Position numbers and translations under genes: made by a program. Shown in pieces: positions 5,793 through 9,995 of a stretch of 9,995 bases of DNA. Numbering within the stretch: the first letter of the stretch is position 1; every line of letters begins with the position of its first letter. The stretch comes from Desulfobacteraceae bacterium (GTDB taxonomy: Bacteria; Desulfobacterota; DSM-4660; Desulfatiglandales; Desulfatiglandaceae): positions 3,886,807 through 3,896,801 of the forward strand of contig CP070700.1 of assembly GCA_020349865.1 (NCBI GenBank), in the 5' to 3' direction. The notes under the pieces were generated by a model. That model did no database searches, had not been told where the DNA came from, and was given only the letters and a program-made list of their open reading frames with translations.

Positions 5793-8700
5793 TTACTCTG
5801 TTATACACTTTCTTGCTTGTCTTCTCACCTCAGGACAAGGATCTTTGAGGGCTATTCTTTTGAGGTCACTTGAGTAATTAGCACGAACAAGAGATAAAAC
5901 CCGAATGGCATGCAATCGCTTATCATTATCAGGTGACGATCTGAGATCTTTGAGCATATCAGTTTCAGGGCATAGCTCTTCAACAATGCTCTTAGCTAAT
6001 GGATCTTTAGTAACTGATGAGCCATAGGTGAGTCCTTTGCCAAATTTAATACCGTTCACACACGACCGCAGTTCTGGAAAATCATGTGTTCTTCTCATCA
6101 AAACATCAATGGACCTTTCCGGATCTAATTTCGCAAGACTCACAGCTGCCCTTATCCTCACAAACTCGTCAATATCTTTCAATGAAGCCTGAATGAGATC
6201 GAAGGATTCGTTTCCACCAATTGCAGTAATGCCATTAACGGCTGCAGCCCTGACACGCTCATTGGGATCGTAAAGGACTTTTCCCAGATGCTTGATCAGT
6301 TGCTTTTTCTTAAACTTGACAAGGGCACCCACTGCCGACGCTCGAACGTCCGGATCATCGTCCTCTAACAAGCCTATAAGGGATTTCATTGCCCCGCGTT
6401 TTCTGGTTTTGCCCATGAGCCAGGTCATGTCTATTTTCCTCATCTTCGATTCAGGCATACGTTTAATCAAGTCGCCCATTTTATCAGAATCTTCTATGAG
6501 CATTTTGGAAAGAGATGTCGTAACAGCTTCGCGAAACTCTCTATTGGATGTATCCAGAGCATGAAGTAATGCCTCAAGGGCTTCAGGCTGTTTATATTGT
6601 CCTAACAAATCAGTAGCCCTAATTCTGACCTCAAGTACCGGGTCCAACAACATGAGAGAGAGGGCCGATATGGCTTCATCATCCCGATCCATGGACGTTA
6701 GCAACTCCATGGCTTTCATCCTTACTTGAGGAGATGGGTCTCTTTTCATAACTGCAAGTACAAAAATGAACAGGTCTCCCGTGGCGATTATCTTCAACAT
6801 CTCCATCGCCTTCAACCTGATTTCCGGATCAAGCGCTTCTTTAATTGTCTCTTCGAGATTTTGTGCAAACGCTTTTTCGTTTTTTACAAGGAGCAGTTCA
6901 ACTTCAAGGCTGTTAGATTCTTGGGCACGCGATCTCATAGTTTCAACAATAGATTCAAATCGACAGTCATTTATTATTTCCTTCACTTCGGCCCTTATTT
7001 GGCGGATGTTTTTTCTGGAATGGACAGTATCAAGGACAATAGGATCATCAAACGAGGCGAGACTAAGGAGAGCGGCCGCTACGACTCGAACTGAATGATC
7101 ATCGAGCATTTCAAACAGAATCGTCTTATGTGTAGAATCCGAGGAAGCTCCAATAGCAAAAGCCAGGGCAGCCCTCACGTTATTATCCGGATCTCTGAAA
7201 AGCCCTTTGGCTTGCTCTAACAGCTTTTCATTAGGATCCAAAGCAATTCCAGTAAGGACAGCCATTCTTACAGTCTCAGATGGATCGCACAGCCCCTTAC
7301 CAAGGATTTCTTCATGTCCTTTACTTCGATGTAAAGAGAGTGCGTGATAGGATCTTGACCTCAGAAAGGGATTAGAGTCGGATGTGAATTTTATGATAAA
7401 ATCAGAAGCTTTATTGTCATTGATAACTGATGCAATATCAATTAAAATAGATAAGGCTTCTGCTTGTAGCCGCTCAGTGTCAATTAAGCCGAGGACTTCT
7501 TGAAAGCTGAGAGGCCTAATTTGCTTTATATATTCTATAATTTCAGACCTTATATCGTCCGAACCAAAACGCAAGAGGGTGATGGCATTTGAGAGGACGG
7601 TTTCATCCGCCACCTCCGAGAAGTACCTCAATGCCTCAAGTCTCACTCCCTCAGAGATATCTGAAAGAAGTTCAACAATCTTTTCCCTGTCAGAAGGAAT
7701 CCCTGTCTCTCGAATATACTTAAGTGCGGCAATTCTGACCCTGGGTGAGGGGTCTACCAGGAGGCTTTCAACTTTCTCTCGGTATTTTGTTATTCTTAGT
7801 CTGGAGAGGGCTGTAAGGGCCGATTCTCTTGCATAGGAGCTTGGATCGTTTAATATCCCCACAATATCATCCTCTACGTTTTTGGCTCCGAGAAGTCCAA
7901 GAGCTTCTACAGCTGATTTTCTTACCCAAAATTCTCTGTTTCTTAGGCAATCAATGAGAGAGGGAACTGCCTCCTTTGTTCCGAGTCTGCCCAGGCATTC
8001 AATAATCCTTGATTTTAGGGTCCATTCAGACGTGTCGGCAAGTAGCTCGAGTAAGGGCCCAGAGGCCTCCTTCACTCTTGCTTCGCCCAAAAGCCTCACG
8101 ATGCGTTTTTTCAAATGATCTTTAGAGCGAATGAGTTTATCGGTTATGCTCTCGATAACCCCTGCCTGGGCCACGAGAAAAAGTGTCTTTCTAAGGCTTG
8201 GTCTATACTTTTCTTGTCCGTACTCCTCAAGAATTTTTTCCACATAACCAATTTGTTCAAGGGCCATGGCAGAGCGCCGACGTACTTCTTTGTCCTCATC
8301 TTCTAACGCTACAAGAAGACTGGGAACCGCCCTATCGCCTAATTTTTCGAGTGCTTCTATTGCCCTGACTCTCACCCACCATTCCGGATCTTTGAGCACG
8401 TTAATCAGATAATCGATGATTGCCGGATGACCAATGGATCCCAGTGCCTGTGATATCCTAACTCTGACAAAAGGCACTGGGTCCGAAATAAGGATTTCGC
8501 AGAGTTTGGTAACGGCTTTTTCGTCACGTATTTTACCAAGGGCTCCAGCTGCTTTTGCTCTCACTTCTGGGCTTATGTCAGAGAGAGCTTCTATAAGAAG
8601 GTAAACGGAGCTTTTGGCCTCAAGCCATCCTAATATCTCTGCTGCCAACATTCTTCTGCTTTCGCTCCGGTAATTTCTTAGCTCATCTTTTAGTGGCTCT

Positions 8701-9299
8701 ATGGCTTCTTCACCGATATTGAATAAAACTTCAGCTATGCGGCTAGGCAGCCAAGTCTCGGGATAGCCAAGGGCTTCAATTAAGAAAGGAATGGCTCTTT
8801 TGTCTTTTATTCTTCCGAGAGCACGAAGGGAGGCTCCCCTTACATCTTCATCTTCATCTTTGACATTCTTAACAACCGATATTAGTTCAAGAACAGATCT
8901 GGGTGATCCAATTTGACCGAGTTTTTCAGCTGCAAAGGCCCTTTGTTTCCATGATTTGGAATCCTTCAAAAGACCGAGGTATCTGTCAGTAATCCCCGTT
9001 GCATCGTAGAGGTCTCGAAAGTGACTTCTCGGTTGCCCTTTAAGTTCTGCGAATCTGTCAAGAACTAACTCGATATGACTAACCTCGCCAATGCTCTTAA
9101 GCCGCTTTACGAAATCATTTGGAAAAGGCGCCCTGTCGTCTTTGAGTAGATCTGGGAGATCTTTGAATTTCTTTATCAACCTTTCTGTCTTTGTTGATTT
9201 TTTTGCCGTTATCGCTCTCAGCAGGATGAGTGCAAGAACAGAAAATATAGCAAGCGATAGGATGACGAGAAAGATTATAATCAGAAAATCTAATTTCAT
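5793..9299 (-). CDS. Giant membrane-anchored HEAT-repeat protein
   Basis: This 1168-residue protein has one hydrophobic segment at about 5-28 and then an almost uninterrupted solenoid of HEAT/PBS-lyase-like repeats to the C-terminus. The period is about 31 residues, with the pattern VRxxAxxALGxI followed by an aspartate/proline turn; clear examples start near 247, 278, 310 and 340. The length leaves room for roughly 30-36 repeats. No catalytic domain is visible. The basic residues just after the membrane segment (RAITAKKSTK) favour a cytoplasmic solenoid by the positive-inside rule, but a cleaved signal and periplasmic location is not excluded. HEAT solenoids are protein-binding scaffolds; being first in the operon and coupled to the glycosyltransferase, it may assemble or regulate the synthase. 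The ATG has no clear Shine-Dalgarno and overlaps the stop of an upstream open frame (ATGA), suggesting coupled translation. The next in-frame stop upstream excludes an earlier start. Confidence 0.9.
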   Translation of the reverse strand: MKLDFLIIIFLVILSLAIFSVLALILLRAITAKKSTKTERLIKKFKDLPDLLKDDRAPFPNDFVKRLKSIGEVSHIELVLDRFAELKGQPRSHFRDLYDATGITDRYLGLLKDSKSWKQRAFAAEKLGQIGSPRSVLELISVVKNVKDEDEDVRGASLRALGRIKDKRAIPFLIEALGYPETWLPSRIAEVLFNIGEEAIEPLKDELRNYRSESRRMLAAEILGWLEAKSSVYLLIEALSDISPEVRAKAAGALGKIRDEKAVTKLCEILISDPVPFVRVRISQALGSIGHPAIIDYLINVLKDPEWWVRVRAIEALEKLGDRAVPSLLVALEDEDKEVRRRSAMALEQIGYVEKILEEYGQEKYRPSLRKTLFLVAQAGVIESITDKLIRSKDHLKKRIVRLLGEARVKEASGPLLELLADTSEWTLKSRIIECLGRLGTKEAVPSLIDCLRNREFWVRKSAVEALGLLGAKNVEDDIVGILNDPSSYARESALTALSRLRITKYREKVESLLVDPSPRVRIAALKYIRETGIPSDREKIVELLSDISEGVRLEALRYFSEVADETVLSNAITLLRFGSDDIRSEIIEYIKQIRPLSFQEVLGLIDTERLQAEALSILIDIASVINDNKASDFIIKFTSDSNPFLRSRSYHALSLHRSKGHEEILGKGLCDPSETVRMAVLTGIALDPNEKLLEQAKGLFRDPDNNVRAALAFAIGASSDSTHKTILFEMLDDHSVRVVAAALLSLASFDDPIVLDTVHSRKNIRQIRAEVKEIINDCRFESIVETMRSRAQESNSLEVELLLVKNEKAFAQNLEETIKEALDPEIRLKAMEMLKIIATGDLFIFVLAVMKRDPSPQVRMKAMELLTSMDRDDEAISALSLMLLDPVLEVRIRATDLLGQYKQPEALEALLHALDTSNREFREAVTTSLSKMLIEDSDKMGDLIKRMPESKMRKIDMTWLMGKTRKRGAMKSLIGLLEDDDPDVRASAVGALVKFKKKQLIKHLGKVLYDPNERVRAAAVNGITAIGGNESFDLIQASLKDIDEFVRIRAAVSLAKLDPERSIDVLMRRTHDFPELRSCVNGIKFGKGLTYGSSVTKDPLAKSIVEELCPETDMLKDLRSSPDNDKRLHAIRVLSLVRANYSSDLKRIALKDPCPEVRRQARKCITE

Positions 9300-9496
9300 G
9301 GGTTCAGGGCTTTTGGACCATATGTATCAAGGCCAGAAACTAGTAAAGGCTCCCTATAAATATTGACCAAGGGGGCTATATACAAAGAGTTTTTATTTTG
9401 AAGGCATGCTTTGACAGTATGAGGCGGTTGATTCTGGAGAATGTCTGATAGTACATCTTCCGGCCAACATTCTATCGCACCTTTGAAATTCTCTTT
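9296..9496 (-). pseudogene. Open frame without start codon, stop overlapping the HEAT gene: possible gene 3' remnant
   Basis: Sixty-six codons run open from TAA (9497-9499) to TGA (9296-9298). The TGA overlaps the HEAT ATG as ATGA, the arrangement of coupled operon genes. The peptide includes GAIECWPEDVLSDILQNQ and ends GLDTYGPKALNP; it looks protein-like but was not recognised. There is no ATG or GTG start; the only TTG would give 29 residues. REP-like hairpins lie immediately upstream. This may be the tail of an upstream operon gene cut off by rearrangement, or a chance open frame. Confidence 0.3.
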
Positions 9497-9518
9497 TTAA
9501 TCTCCTTGGGTCTAATTA

Positions 9519-9581
9519 ACCGAAGCTTGCTTCGGTATAAAGGGTATCCGATTTTGATACCCCGAAGCTTGGTGCGGGGTA
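9519..9581. repeat. REP-like palindrome cluster
   Basis: Three dyads lie in 63 nt: ACCGAAGC-TT-GCTTCGGT (9519-9536, perfect 8-bp arms), GGGTATC-N7-GATACCC (9542-9562) and TACCCCG-N10-CGGGGTA (9558-9581). The last two overlap and cannot form together. GC-rich palindromes of this style are typical of dispersed extragenic repeats, and a translated frame through them yields the low-complexity NELPRTKLRGIKI, as often seen for such repeats. Copy number in the genome cannot be judged from here. Confidence 0.5.
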
Positions 9582-9741
9582 GTTCATTGGGATCAAAGTC
9601 GTAAATGGGGGACGGAATCCCTCCAACGGTCACACGGAATACAAACACTACTCCCCCCACCGCTCCAACTTCTCCACCAGCCATTGCCTCTGTAGCGGTT
9701 CCCGGGTCTTTAACAATGTTTTACTTTTTGTATAAATTATA

Positions 9742-9757
9742 CGCAAAAACAGTGCCG
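9742..9757 (-). promoter_or_regulatory. Candidate sigma-54 promoter
   Basis: The minus-strand sequence CGGCACTGTTTTTGCG matches the -24/-12 pattern TGGCAC-N5-TTGCA with exact spacing (GGCAC, 5 nt, TTGC). It points toward the HEAT-GT2-YaiO operon, leaving a leader of about 430 nt. A TATAAT lies just downstream (complement of 9735-9740) but has no good -35 partner. The nearly palindromic GTATAA-A-TTATAC (9730-9742) sits at the expected start site. Confidence 0.45.
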
Positions 9758-9995
9758 ATTTGAGAGGTAAATCCCTAAATTAACTAAATGATTATATTAT
9801 TGAATTGGGTTGGATAAGGCTATCTGGAGTATATATAGATCAGTTTGGATGGGTCAAAATTCCCTACATTCTTTATAACATTGGCTGCTGCAAGCTCAAT
9901 CCGGAATTAGAAGGCTACAGGTTCAGGGTAGCTAAGTCCTTCGATTCATAAGTCTGATGACGAACCTATTCAGCGTTGGGCTGAGCGACTCGACG
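9758..9995. other. Upstream region without recognised gene
   Basis: No frame of convincing length or similarity was found on either strand in this stretch. A weak two-part dyad (GAAGG 9910-9914 with CCTTC 9938-9942, enclosing GCTAC 9914-9918 and GTAGC 9928-9932) is present and could be a hairpin or a binding site. If the sigma-54 promoter is real, enhancer-binding sites would be expected here. Confidence 0.4.

Noticed and set aside
6292..9366. Several plus-strand frames of 60-120 codons within the HEAT gene
   Set aside because: All are antisense shadows of the strongly repeat-patterned HEAT coding sequence.
9472..9684. 70-codon minus-strand frame starting MAGGEVGAVGG
   Set aside because: Its middle is the translation of the REP-like palindromes (NELPRTKLRGIKI) and the N-terminus is low-complexity; no family resemblance and no clear ribosome-binding site.
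9900..9995. Riboswitch (c-di-GMP type) or tRNA-like structure at the window end
   Set aside because: Only short weak stems were found, and none of the conserved bases of these RNA classes could be placed.

Overview
The window looks like a bacterial chromosome segment, most plausibly from Desulfobacterota or a related deltaproteobacterial lineage. This is inferred from the gene content (lexA plus an error-prone polymerase cassette, a four-helix-bundle 'S23' gene with heptad repeats, and a glycosyltransferase/YaiO pair); no rRNA or other marker is present. All convincing genes lie on the minus strand, so they are described here from high to low coordinates.

Region 1 (9995 to 9300) is an upstream, mostly non-coding stretch. 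It holds a good sigma-54-type promoter match (9742-9757), a cluster of REP-like hairpins (9519-9581), and an open frame of 66 codons without a usable start codon whose stop overlaps the next gene (ATGA).

Region 2 (9299 to 3018) is a three-gene operon. It encodes a 1168-residue membrane-anchored HEAT-repeat solenoid, a processive-type family 2 glycosyltransferase with all catalytic motifs (1-nt gap, so probably translationally coupled), and a TPR plus YaiO-type outer-membrane beta-barrel. Together they suggest an envelope-spanning polysaccharide synthesis and export system: polymerase in the inner membrane, beta-barrel in the outer membrane, HEAT protein as a scaffold or regulator. The barrel gene has an oddity: a good signal-peptide reading frame sits upstream of its only canonical start codon but has no start codon of its own.

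Region 3 (about 3000 to 2540) contains what looks like the left end of a decayed IS21-family element (degenerate ATTCCG-type terminal repeats and the first about 13 codons of istA). It abuts a strong sigma-70 promoter, a large dyad that covers that promoter, and a hairpin-rich lexA leader.

Region 4 (2533 to 1) is an SOS mutagenesis cassette: lexA, an S23-type four-helix-bundle gene interrupted by an in-frame TGA, an ImuB-like Y-family polymerase homologue that has lost its catalytic acidic residues but keeps a perfect beta-clamp motif, and the first 23 codons of a dnaE2-type (imuC) polymerase. No imuA is seen. Heptanucleotide-repeat elements (AAGGNNN units) occupy every junction inside this cassette and appear to supply the ribosome-binding sites of two of its genes.
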